Below, piece by piece: positions 8,264-18,897 of a stretch of DNA of 20,721 nt. Where the stretch lies: the NCBI GenBank assembly GCA_003693705.1, contig RBZT01000178.1, positions 1-20,721 on the forward strand. The letters are read 5' to 3'. The position numbers and the translations under genes were made by a program. The notes under the pieces were generated by a model. That model saw only the letters and a list, made by a program, of their open reading frames with translations, was not told the DNA's origin and did no database searches. Source of the stretch: Polymyxa betae. Lineage: Eukaryota; Endomyxa; Phytomyxea; Plasmodiophorida; Plasmodiophoridae. The number at the start of each line of letters is the position of its first letter. Within the stretch, counting starts at the first letter, position 1.

Positions 8264-10474
8264 TTATTGCATGTATAATTCTGAACAGGTCTTCGCCCGC
8301 TCATTGGCGATCTGTAATTCTTTTTCCAAAACAGTGACGCGTTTCAAGGCACATTGAAGCCTATCTGAGAACTCACGAACTGTTGATGGAAGTTGGCAAG
8401 AGGGTGAAGATAGTATAGTTAAGACTTCGAGGGCAGATGGCCTTGAAGTTGGATCGGACTGTGATTTTATAGTGAGTAACAGACGACTACATTGTAGTGA
8501 ATGCTTACCGATAATAATGACCTGATCAAATGCACGAGTTTTGGTGAGAATCTTTCTGGTAGCTCTACTTGCCCAAGACGGATCTGATGATATTCAAAAC
8601 CCTTACAATCGGGCAGTAATGAGGAAATGAAAGGCGTCGTTGTTAATGTTCAGTACCTGAGTTGGTAGAGGAATTCCTCGGCTTAGCTCCAACAAAGTAG
8701 CGCCTAGAGCGAACATATCCACACGATCTAACGGGATTATATTTCAAATATAAACAAACTTGATTGATACTTCAGTTACCGAGATGTTTATAATCGTCAT
8801 TCAGTAGCTCATCAGAAAGATACCTGGCATCACCTTCAGAGATGGTTCTTCCGTTATCTGATTTTCATATTAGACAGAGATACAGAAAACGAAATAAAAA
8901 GATAGGGTGACATTGGCCTATTTGGGCACACAGACCAAAATCACTAATCTTGATAAGACCGTGTTCGTTTTCTAACAAATTATCGGGTTTAAGATCCAGA
9001 TGCACTATACCACATCGATGCAATGCGTGCAACCCGATGCAAACCTTGACAGTAGTTGAGTAAGAAATTTGACGATTACAGACAAAACACCTGTCTCGTA
9101 ATCTCAACAAGACGTTCTTCTTGGATCTGTTCACATTTCGGGGTTCCGGGAGTCGAGATATATCTCCTTGATAACGAGCCTTTCCTACAGTATTCGGTTT
9201 GAATGCTGCATTATGAAAATTATTCCTAGGCGAACAGATATAAAGTCAATATGCTTTACTAGATTGACTGGTCGGAAGGATCCACCCATGATGAAAAATA
9301 TCTAAAATGCCAATTGAGCAGATATGTTTATTGAAGGATGGATGGGTGATACCTGATAACGTGCATGCATTCAGGTGCTTGCTGGGTGATGTATGAAAGA
9401 CTAAGATGGATATTAAAAAAACCACGCTTATCTAAAAACCAAAAGACATACCAATGGATTTCTTTTAAAAGCGATAGCAGAGCATTAGTACCAGAAACAC
9501 GAGTTAATACCTATCGGAACGCTATATCAATAATCTTCAATTTAGAGTGCTTTTTGATTAAAGTGACCTACATGCTTTAACTTTTTAACGGCATAAAATG
9601 TTCCATCAATGATTAATCGAGCGCGATATACTTCCCCAAAGGACCCTTTCGAATAAATGAAAATCGGGTGGCCAACATCAAATAAAGGTGAGATACCTTG
9701 ACCAATACTTTCAATACAATCAAATTCGCGAGATAATCTGGAGTCCCCATGGACTGGATGGGCATTTTTTCCAACTTTGTGGATGCTCATCTTTGTGTGA
9801 TCGAAGAATGGGTTTATCGCCGGGAATCGTAGACCTGAATAATAAATGAGTCAGCATCACTAAATCCAGAGACTGAAAAATAAGATGTTAGCAACATATA
9901 GCCCAGAGAGATGATATGAGAAATAAAAACGACTGAAACCTTCTGGGAGTTCCTGTACGATCGTTGAAAATGAATCGAATGCGGTTCTTTTGGCGGGATC
10001 AATACGAGACAGGGTACTGATTCTCTGAAGTGAGATCTGAACAGTAAGTACAAGTCAAATAACACACTGAATGTTCCCAAAAGACCTATTCAACCTGCTC
10101 TTGAAGTTGTTGATCAGTTTTCTGTAGAATTGGTTGATCAGATGGAGTCATATAATCGTCTGAACATTGAGATGTATCTGCATAACCACACGTAAATCAC
10201 CTGAAATGCTGTTTGCAACGAGCATGTAGCATTCACCATAACTTTGACTAAAATCACCATCGTTTTGTTTTCTCATGAATGATAATCGGTCGGAGTAGTT
10301 GGATCGAGATCGGGGAGGATGTGAAGTGCATTGAGCGAAAAGAGATTTCTTGAGGGGGACCTCAAGTGATCCTTGCCTCTTCAATGCATTGACAGATACT
10401 GTTCTGGGGACAGACATTGGCTGACCATCCACATGATCAAGTTCAGTGAGAAGTAGTTTGGGTCTTTTAGACAT
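8264..10474 (-). CDS. wee1: WEE1-type cell-cycle kinase, 14 exons
   Basis: Fourteen exons join with consistent phase into 493 residues: 10201-10474, 10095-10159, 9940-10036, 9697-9834, 9572-9645, 9452-9510, 9353-9400, 9260-9301, 9091-9205, 8912-9044, 8780-8857, 8657-8727, 8509-8601, 8264-8458. Residues 1-145 are a low-complexity regulatory region. Then come RFPAINPFF, the glycine loop GQGSFGEV (190-197), the lysine of AVKK (K212), YIQTEYC in the hinge, HLDLKPDN (catalytic D321) and DFG (339-341). EGDARYL and HLDRVDMFALG follow and are hallmarks of WEE1. WEE1 kinases phosphorylate the inhibitory Tyr of CDK1 in the nucleus and delay mitosis. Introns are 41-105 bp. One donor, GTCACC at 8911, is weak but is the one that keeps normal spacing between DFG and EGDARY. 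The C-terminal helix (about 450-490) is coiled-coil-like. The gene diverges from the small secreted-protein gene. Confidence 0.9.
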
Positions 10475-10681
10475 TTGTAAAGTAAAGACCCTGAATTCAC
10501 TCTATCCAATCTTCAGTAAATCAACGATTATTCAGACTGCGTACACCATGAACTAATATTTTACTCTAGCTTTATATATCTATAATCTTTCACGATTATT
10601 GTGGTTGTACCTCTCCGATTTCATCCATTCTTAACTACAGGCTCCACAACATCAGTATTGTAACCGGATATCAGACCAAAG
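10475..10681. promoter_or_regulatory. divergent upstream region of the kinase and small secreted gene
   Basis: These 207 bp separate two start codons on opposite strands. An AT-rich stretch with TTTATATATCTATAA around 10570-10585 could serve as a TATA-like element in either direction. No transcription-factor site is named. Confidence 0.35.
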
Positions 10682-10921
10682 ATGACCAAGTTGTTGTTGT
10701 TGTGGTTATTAGCTGCAACAGTCGTGGTTCTTCACAGGACAGAGAGCAATATCAAAGCAGCCGTTGATGGTTTCAAAGAGAACCATCGTAGTCATGCCCA
10801 CTCATGGTACCCATTATCTTCATCTGAGCATGATACTTCCATCTCCGATTTTGACAAAGTAAACAAGACCAATACCACAACTATACAGAAGGCATCAAAA
10901 AGTTGTTCTTGCGGCTGTTGA
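10682..10921 (+). CDS. small secreted protein
   Basis: A 79-residue open frame. Residues 1-22 are a clear signal peptide: a positive start (MTK), a Leu/Ala/Val core, then a polar boundary. The mature part is about 57 residues, rich in Ser, His, Asp and Thr. It has two possible N-glycosylation sequons (NKT and NTT) and ends in a cysteine cluster, CSCGC. No known domain is recognised. It lies between the divergent kinase promoter and the convergent end of the E3 ligase gene, 108 bp away. It may be a real small effector-like or wall protein. The coding call rests on the signal peptide and the intact frame, so confidence is moderate. A further exon downstream cannot be excluded. Confidence 0.5.
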   Translation: MTKLLLLWLLAATVVVLHRTESNIKAAVDGFKENHRSHAHSWYPLSSSEHDTSISDFDKVNKTNTTTIQKASKSCSCGC

Positions 10922-11029
10922 ATCAAGAGAAAACAAGTTGAACCAAACTCTGGAAAACAATAATGGGAAACAAGCGTGATAGCATAGCACACTGCACAGA
11001 TACTTGTTATTAACAATAAACAGATTAAT

Positions 11030-14000
11030 TTAGATGAACATCATGGGCGGTGCGAACATCATCGCCGCTTGTCCACCAAAATTAATATTATCATGATGAC
11101 TACGAGCGATGAAATCGGCAATACCCACGCTAGTGTACAGCGAAGTCAAATCTCGGACACGGTCCGCTTGTAAGTACAAGGGCAGACCTCGACTCAGTTC
11201 CCGATCTTCCTGCATTCAACTTCAGTTTTGAGTAGTAAGATGACATCATGAAAATACCTCGCCATGACAGTCTAAATAAAGAGAACCCCAAATTGCCGAT
11301 GCCCTATTATAAACAACAGCGACAACACAGTCACGAAGAAGTAGAAATATGGAATTGTTGGCATCACAGCGCCTTGCGCTGTGTAGATAGCTGTGAACAG
11401 TTTAGTCCAAGGTAAAAAAAAAACAATCCAAATCGCGACCTGCACTCTTGAGAAGTCGACCAACACAAAGTCGAACCACAAAGCAGGCAAATACACAGCT
11501 GCTCGGAAGGTCGCTGATCGCAAATATCGCAGCTGTATCGAATGTTAGAGTTAGCATCCACAAAGTCTGGATCAGTCCACCGCTTATTTCTTGTAGTAGC
11601 CAGTAGGGCATCAAACCGTTCAGGAAGTGTGGTTAAGCGAAAAGCATCTCTCAAGACTAAATTGTTTAGATTTTTGATATTCCCAAGCTGAAGTGTAGAC
11701 GCAATCGGAACTGCATCCACAGACGCCCCTCCAGATAACTGCATTGAAAATTGGCAAGCGAAAAAATAATAAAAAATAGAACGCACAGAGGGAGAAAGTG
11801 ACCGTGTTACACGTCTAGAAGGAGAGATATCAGAACTTAACCATCGGAAAAGAAGCTGCTTCACCTAAAAGCAGTTAATGAAGCAATAAACCAAGAACCT
11901 AATCAACACACAGGAACAGAGGAAAGCAAACGATTGACGTTATGGTGGAGGTTCTCAATCCGATCTAAGAACATTGAGGAGCGATCTAATTTGGCGGAGT
12001 CCATTAGCAGTAACAGCTTTCGAGCGAATGGCTGGCATAAAGGCAGTACATACGCTAAAATATCAGCATAGACAATAACATTGTCACTAAATGTCAATCA
12101 GAAAAATAAGATTTCAAAAACAAATTGAACTCACTTCGAAGTGCAATTCAAGCATTCAGATTGGACATGTTTTGCATACAGCGCCCCATAAATGAAGGCA
12201 ATCAGATCATGGAGCGATGCGACAGTAAGAGCGCCCAATGAAGGGAATAAGCTATCATCTTTAACTCCTACATTAGAACGAAAAGCAAAAATGATTGTCT
12301 GTGAGCAGAATTAGAATGTATAATTGCGCAATGGGTATTTGACTAAAACCTGAACAAGTTGGGCGAGTTGCATCAAGTCGAGTATATTTCTAGCCGTTGA
12401 TGGACATGACAACAAACATGGAAGAAGTTGAATCAAGAAACCGAAAATGTTACAGTGCAATATTTTTCCATGACCGTGAAAAATGTCTCGCCAAGTTTGA
12501 TCGAGAAACGTTCTGGTCTTGATAATGGGAGCAGGGCGCCGCGTTGTTCTAGAAGACTGCATCGGGGACTCGAACTGATAGCAGATGGGAACCCAACAAA
12601 GAAGAAGCTTGCACATATCTTTAACAGGGCGAGGAACATCATTCTAAGTTGAAAGTCAGATCATTTGCAAATCTTGGCCAAATAATTAATAACTTGGGAA
12701 TTGCCATGTAAGCTAATATCCACAGTTTCTATGATGTTGCCGAGTAATAAAGATATCACAGCGCTTGCAGGAACTGAAGGGGGCGGTGATCTGAGATTAC
12801 ATAATTTGAGCGTAGTGGCAACAAGAGATTTCAAAAGATTGTAATCGCTCTGGGATCCTACAACAATATTAAAAGTAGGGAAACAAAGGATAACCACACA
12901 TACCGTAAGATCGGGAGTTAGGTGAAGGAGAGGGTGACTTCATAGCTGATGTAATCCATTCGTCTAGACTTGATACAGAATCGTCTCCGATTAAGGAAGC
13001 AGGCCGCTACAAGATTGAATCAAGAAAAGGGCAAAGATCAATATGTCTTACTTGAAGAGGAACGGGAAAATGCAAGTTGGACAGACGCCGACAAACGGGG
13101 CACTGGAACGTCGAGCTTTGCAAATTAGTGAACCTTGGTGGCTGAGCACCAACATAACTAGCTACAGGGGAATCAGTCAAAGTTGAAGATAGTACGTAAG
13201 CACACTCATTACAGAAGCATGGACGACAAATTAGATGACCACAAGTTTGGACAAACAAGCATCCTGATTTTGACCTCCAACTGAAATCAAGCGAGAAATC
13301 ATTACCAGAGGTCGAGACTGTTGTCCATCGCCTAAATATGGAGACGAGAAGATCCCCTAACTCTTCTGGGAGAAGCTTTTAGACAATGATAGCAAACAAA
13401 ATCTGATAAATACCTTCGACAGCATGCAATCCGTTAGGTGTCCGGTTCAAAGCGTTAAAAAGCTGTCGCATGTTTATGCTTTCGAAACCGTCGTCTGCCA
13501 AAGCGGCAGCGTTAGCATTAGCATTAGGTGGGTGAAGATTACGGCCATTATGCCGGTTGGCAAGGGTATTGTGACTACGTCTTCTTCCAATCCCATGCTC
13601 TGCTGTTAAAGGACGCCATGTCGAATCACTAGAAGAACCATCTTCAGCATCGAGAGATCCAAATGGGAGGGATGAAGACATATTCCTTGCCGGCTCATGA
13701 GTAACATGCGAAGCATTGTCACCTAGGAATTGATCAGGAAACAATCTGTCAAAAATACAATAAAATACCAGAATCTGCACGATGAGCCATATATGGCACT
13801 TGAGATAAACTTACAAATGAAATCGCACCTAACGGCTTACGAGCAGTGCTTTTCTCAAAACACAGCAAGCAAACTTGATCATCGTGAGATCCTTCGGCTG
13901 GTGATGATGGCAATTCTGCCTGGATGACGTCTGAAGAAAAGGCTTGCCGTTTCCTGGAAAAACTTTGCAAAAGCTCAGACTGCCTTGCGCGTATTCTGAC

Positions 14001-17000
14001 GCGATGGGATTCTCGTTGTCGGTCAACCGACCATAACCCGTGAAGCAAACTAGATGCATCGGGAAAATGATTTCTAGAAAGTATCAGGGGCAAAGAAAAA
14101 TGGAAACTGAAAGACGTACTGCGCCAATGTTAAAAACCGAGCAAAAGCATGCTTGAGCTCAGCGCTGTTGTGGAAAAATCTTGAATTCTTCAATGCCATT
14201 AGAGGCACCGTAATATCACTGCTTAGTGAAGATGAGGGTCCGATGGAAAATGCTGTGTCGTCATCGGACCGTGATTGATACTTCCCTGAAATATACGCTA
14301 CAAAGCGATTGTAAGCACAAGGCTTACGAAGGCTTACGGCGATGACGAACTTACCATCTAAACTTAAAATGTAAAGAGCGCTTCGAAATAATCGTTCAGG
14401 ATTCTGTTGATTATCACAGCTCAACCCAAAGCGAATCATCAATGAGAGAATTGAATGCATGGCTGGACAGCGGAGAATATGAACGAGATTTTCTGGGACA
14501 TTACGTAACTCCAAACAATAGAGCGGATCTCCAGCTGAAGCTTGACAAAGCGAATGAAAACGCGTTTCAGCAATAGTCATATCATTCTACGGTAGAAGTG
14601 AGCGAATTCAAAGCAGCTTTACACTTTCAATATTACCTGAATGAGACGAAAGAAAAACGGATCGAAACCGGAATATAAAGACGGCTTTAGACAATAACGG
14701 CCGCTAAAGGTACCATGAGGAGATTTAAAATAGCTGACTTCACGTAAGATTGATGTATAAAGCGGATCCTCAATAAATTTCGATGGTAAGCGATCTGATA
14801 GATCAGAATGAGTTAAACCATGCTGAAATACAAGATTAGATAAAGCGATAAAAAAAGCTGAACTTGGACCTCAGAAGTCGACAGCTGACCGATAATTTCT
14901 CTCCTCAATATATCATGGTTAGAAATACATGGATTAACAGGCTCACATAAAACGGCTACAATTAGGCGAAGAAACTCTTCACAGATTCTAACTTGTAAAG
15001 TTGAAGTAGGAGATATACCAAAACATTTAGCAGTGGACCATAACCACTTGTCAGGTTCAGTAGTATTGGTTGAGAGTTGGATACAGAGAAGATCAGGATA
15101 CAAAGCTATCGTACTGAATCCTGATCCTCTACATCATATCATTAAAAACAAAACTCATAAGAAACGTTAGTACCTATAAAAGAATTCAGCTTGCTCTGAA
15201 AATTCTCCATTTTTCTTCCAAAGCCCAGCCGACATTTCAGATAATGTAGATTGAATCTGAAGGGGAGCAACCCGAAGTCCATCCAAATATGCGATCATCT
15301 GATGATCTGGTACAATCTTGGCCAGAGCTGTGATGATATCATGCCCCTGATGGTAAACCTGAGAAGAAAGACGTGTTGTAAAATAAACCATTACCTGAGA
15401 ATTCCCGAATAGAGACAGCAGCACTACAAAAGCGCGATGCAGAGGAATATGAAAAGATATATCTTGGGTACAGGAATATTCAAAGAACAATTCCAGTTTT
15501 GACGACATGAGAGTTAAAAGCCATAGCAGGCCACCGCTCACAAAATCAGAAAACACATTTTTAAAATCTTGATTCAGATTAGCATCCTTGCAGCCAATAA
15601 GCCGAGCCCGTACCGATGAGGAGAAGCTCAACGATTTCATGGATTTCGATTTCAAGCTCAAAGGCATACATCCAATTGTCGTCCTCAAATTCGATATGAG
15701 CACCTATATGATTGTCAATAAATCAATTGACACCTTCAGTCATTGTACCAGTTTTTCTTTTACATGGAGACATCCATTGTAGAAGACACAGAATATCTGT
15801 AAACACGGACATGGATTCCTCAGATTGAAAGAACGATATAACGGCCTCTCTAAGCAGCAATCGAGTTATATAGCTCACTACAAGTGCTGAAAGTTTTTAC
15901 CTATGCTTAAATACATACTTCAGATCGCAAGCTATTTCACCGAATGCTGTGTTGTGTCTTGATACATCAACAGTTCTCCAAGAGAATCGTCCTTGATTAG
16001 AGCAACGAAATAAAACAGTATGGAAAGCTTTGAGAAGCTGAAGCACGTAGTTGTTAGAGATAAGGTCTGGGACCGAAAGCGAAGAGACGAAAACCTGGGA
16101 AATATTAAAATATAATCGAGAACGGTCAATTTGATCTAGCCTGCACTGTCAATGAGTCTAAAAGTGGTGACTGAATGGATCTCAGCTCAGAATATAAAGG
16201 TGCCAACGACGCAAGCATTGGTTTTCGAAACCTGTATATCAGATCAGAGCACAGAAGGCAATGTTCGTTAGAAGAAGCCCACCCGGCATCACAGCTGAAA
16301 GTTATAACGAATTCAGTGATTTCTTTGACTGGGAAAGATCTTGGCTTTGTGAGTAAAAACAAAAATTGGGAAACGGCGCTGACAGAAAAGCTGTTGTTGT
16401 CATCAATTAATGCTTTTGTCAGAGTATGCATGAAAGAGGGTCCTATCACAAAGGCTTAGATGATCATTGAAGCCGGTCAGAAAAAGAAGGGCACCTTGCT
16501 TCGAAATAGCAAGTATCCAGTGGATTCCAGATTTGAGTAAGCGTGACGCTTTACTGATAGTCGAAGTGAGAGACGACTGCATATATTTGTGTAAGGATGA
16601 GAGCACATACAACACCAAGAATCGCGAAACAATTTCAAGACGGTCAAAGAACGGCGAAACTGAGGGATCGTTGACATCAACAGGCCTAAAAAAATATCAC
16701 AAATGTTGGCAGTTACAACGGCAAATTGTCAACAAAGTATACGATTGTTGTCGAGTATGTTCGGAGCATGGTGTTTTCCATCCTTCATCACCGCAGTCAC
16801 AACAACCAGCACACACCATAGTTACTGCATAATCATGTCCTTCATGACGAGAACAGTCGAAACAGTCGAAACAGACAGCACAGGTGGAATCCGCTTGACA
16901 AGTACGGCAAATATAAACGATAGATCTATCCCCGAACGGTTTACAGCAAACGATTGAGCCACCAACACGTTCACGTAAGCTAATTTAGGTGAAATGAAAT

Positions 17001-17427
17001 AAATGTAATGATTTGCAATGAATCAAACCTGTTCAGAGTGGAAGTTCTGTCTCTCCCACTAAAGAGAACAACGTCAATGATGTCAAACAATTTTGTAATG
17101 TTGATATTGCGAGTCTTGATATGATTGAGAAAAGTTAGAGGATCTGGAGAATTCTCTCTGCGAAACAGTGCAGCACAAGCTGAAGCTCCAGCAGAGATCG
17201 ACGATGACCATTCGGGGCATGATCCAGCCCCCGTATTCGGAATCGACACTGGTAATGATGCGGCCTAGGCCGCCTGCAGAGGTATTAACAGTTCAACGAA
17301 TGGCAATATCGTTCGAAAGCCGAGCAATCAGAGAAGAGAAAATAAAAACGATTGAAAGATCTCTTAGAAGGTACACAAAGAGCAGATAGTGCGCACTGAT
17401 TTTTTTGAAAGGCCTTTCAATGTTCAT
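11030..17427 (-). CDS. UBR1: UBR1/PRT6-type N-recognin E3 ubiquitin ligase, about 24 exons
   Basis: About 24 exons join in consistent phase to roughly 1730 residues, near the family's usual length. Exon starts (5' to 3') are 17427, 17264, 16979, 16685, 16454, 16094, 15849, 15703, 15567, 15128, 14822, 14586, 14297, 14073, 13722, 13365, 13006, 12857, 12643, 12298, 12086, 11864, 11390 and 11209. Residues 107-170 are a UBR box (CRTC, HEGHDY, CCDCGD, CSEH), which in this family binds basic N-terminal residues of substrates. LLQWMSPCKRKTG, SFHIPLHR, MSAGLWKKNG and LRREIIGQLS are conserved core motifs. A RING (C948, C951, C1122, H1124, C1127, C1130, C1169, C1172) recruits the E2 enzyme and has an insert of about 130 Ser/Asn-rich residues. 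The C-terminal cap ends YLDCHGEEDRELSRGLPLYL. I see no ClpS-like N-domain. The first exon and the junction at 13723-13814 are uncertain. Confidence 0.9.
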
Positions 17428-17814
17428 GCGAATTTCGGTTTTCGTCTGACTGAGAGACTGGATGAACGCAGATACCGTAGACTTTTCTTATCATAAATGA
17501 TTTTCTTTGTAAATACAGTTACTGTAATTTCTTATAATTGATAAAGGGGCATAGTTCCAATATCGGTTCTATGGCTTATAATTATTTATCATTCACTAAG
17601 CATTCCAAAGCTTGATTGATAATTTGGAAACTCGATGTTGAGTTTGTTTGATGAGTTGAAGAATGAATATATTTGGAGGAATTACAATCTTTGAAATATT
17701 GGAAATAGGCAGCGCGGTGATACGATTGTCACAATCCTGGCTAAGAGGATAGGCTGGAAAATGACTTCGCACTGTTTGGTCTTCATGACTTGAACCGCGT
17801 GAGGTGCGTCGATC
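17428..17814. other. upstream region of the ligase gene; probable copia 3' LTR
   Basis: This stretch holds no accepted gene. It must include the promoter of the ligase gene near 17430-17500. The part to the right, up to 17845, lies just beyond the polypurine tract of the copia remnant on the minus strand, exactly where a 3' LTR is expected. The inferred LTR edge next to the tract reads TATTGAAG on the minus strand, close to the usual TG start with one change. The other LTR edge and a target duplication could not be found, so its length is unknown (at most about 350 bp). Confidence 0.4.
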
Positions 17815-18530
17815 CTACTGTGACGCTGTATTTTGGACTTCAATACCCCCCTTCGTCACTGTGGGTAATTCTGTAAGACCGAGTAGTAATTTTAACTTGG
17901 GTGCAGGTTCCGATTTAGTTAGTGCATCTGCAGCCATTTGCTCTGTCGCGCAGTACTTAATGTGGATTCGACCTAATTTGACATGATCACGAACGTGGTG
18001 GTATTTGATATCAATATGTTTTGAGCTTTTGTCCGTCTTCCGATGTTTAGTCAGTGTGATGCAGCCTTGATTATCTTCATGTATTGTGATCGTGCGAGGT
18101 TGTTGATATTCTAATTCTGTAAGAATATTTTGTAGTCAGGATGCCTCTCGTGCTGCTTCAGAAAATGCTATGTATTCTGCTTCTGCTGTGGAACAAGCCA
18201 CCAAAGATTGCTTGCAAGATCTCCAGAGTACAGCTCCGGATCCGAAGTGAATAAATAACCCAGTACTTGACCTTCTTGACGATGGGATCGTTGGCCCAGT
18301 CGCTGTCAGCATATCCTTCTAGCTGATAATGTGTCGCCGGAAGGTTCCTCTTGTAGTACAATCGCTTTTTGCTGCAATCCAATGATCCGTCGAGAGTTGT
18401 TGCAGAATTGGCATAGATGGGATACTTCGGAAGATATATCTGGGAGCGTACAAGTAGCAATCCAGTTCAGAGCTACGACAATTTCTCGGGATATGGTAGA
18501 GATGTCTGTAAAGCCCGTGGGTTCAAAGTA
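17815..18530 (-). pseudogene. Ty1/copia pol remnant: RT tail and RNase H
   Basis: On the minus strand the frame runs from the end of reverse transcriptase (ATCTLPDIS, SHLCQF) into a complete-looking RNase H. The RNase H motifs are YADSDW, STAEAEYIAF, HEDNQG, HIDIKYHHVRDHV and ADALTK, and the acidic catalytic residues are visible. The reading frame is broken at least three times: a shift between the RT tail and the RNase H start (about 18390-18440), another near 18255-18270, and a TGA at 18136-18138 where the family has Trp. No gag, protease or integrase is present, so the element is 5'-truncated and dead. The open frame continues through the polypurine tract into the presumed LTR and stops at 17815. 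Confidence 0.85.
17846..17851 (-). promoter_or_regulatory. polypurine tract of the copia remnant
   Basis: On the minus strand GAAGGGGGG lies at the end of the RNase H frame and directly before TATTGAAG, the inferred LTR start. In LTR elements this tract primes plus-strand DNA synthesis. Its position at the 3' end of pol is exactly as expected. Confidence 0.65.
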
Positions 18531-18678
18531 CCTACGTTAAAAATCCAGTTGCCTGAAAAGTCCTTACTAATAAAAAAATCCGTTGTCCTTTTGAAAGATA
18601 CGTTAATTCTCGCGTTCGGACTCGGTGGCGGAAGTGTGTCGCTAGCTGGTTTCTCGTTTGTCTTCGACAGTTTTCGAG

Positions 18679-18897
18679 ATGTCTGATCATGGTAGCGCTG
18701 CTGGCGACCTGGAAATCAACGAGAATTACATTGTAAAGAAGTCGGCGACTGGGGCCAATCGTCGGGCGACTTGGGCAACGTTTCGCTTAGGCGGACTCCG
18801 TGGCGGGGTCCGTGACGGGGGAGTACGACGCCCAGGGGGGAACTGGGTTGCGCGCGGGGGCGTATGGCAATCTAAGACTTTGATGTTACAGTTGTGA
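18679..18897 (+). CDS. GC-rich orphan ORF, Gly/Arg-rich, doubtful
   Basis: A 72-codon frame from the ATG at 18679, family not recognised. The first half is mixed and acidic (GDLEINENY) and the second half is Gly/Arg-rich with RGG-like spacing (LGGLRGGVRDGGVRRPGG). Its GC content is well above the host genes. The last few codons run into the start of the presumed LTR at 18884, which supplies the stop codon. It may therefore be a fragment of a transposon protein interrupted by the LTR, or it may be chance. Function unknown. Confidence 0.2.
   Translation: MSDHGSAAGDLEINENYIVKKSATGANRRATWATFRLGGLRGGVRDGGVRRPGGNWVARGGVWQSKTLMLQL

Noticed and set aside
8858-8927. Longer WEE1 intron using donor GTGCCC
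   Set aside because: It is in phase but would shorten the activation segment between DFG and EGDARY below family length; the GTCACC donor keeps normal spacing.
9365-9580. 71-codon plus frame inside the WEE1 gene
   Set aside because: It covers introns and exons of the kinase on the opposite strand and has no domain.
10792-11016. 74-codon minus frame opposite the small secreted gene
   Set aside because: It overlaps the signal-peptide gene on the other strand and the 3' flank of the ligase, and has no motif.
15704-15733. 30-bp intron with donor GTGTCAAT in the ligase
   Set aside because: The donor GTACAA at 15748 gives a 45-bp intron in the same phase and a gap-free family motif (KRKTG joined to AHIEFE).
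16175-16459. 94-codon plus frame inside the ligase
   Set aside because: It is the complement of a ligase exon whose minus-strand reading joins in phase with both neighbours.
16851-16882. Tandem 9-base duplication in the UBR box (Cys-Phe-Asp twice)
   Set aside because: The spacing between zinc ligands equals that of canonical UBR boxes, so it is not an inserted repeat.
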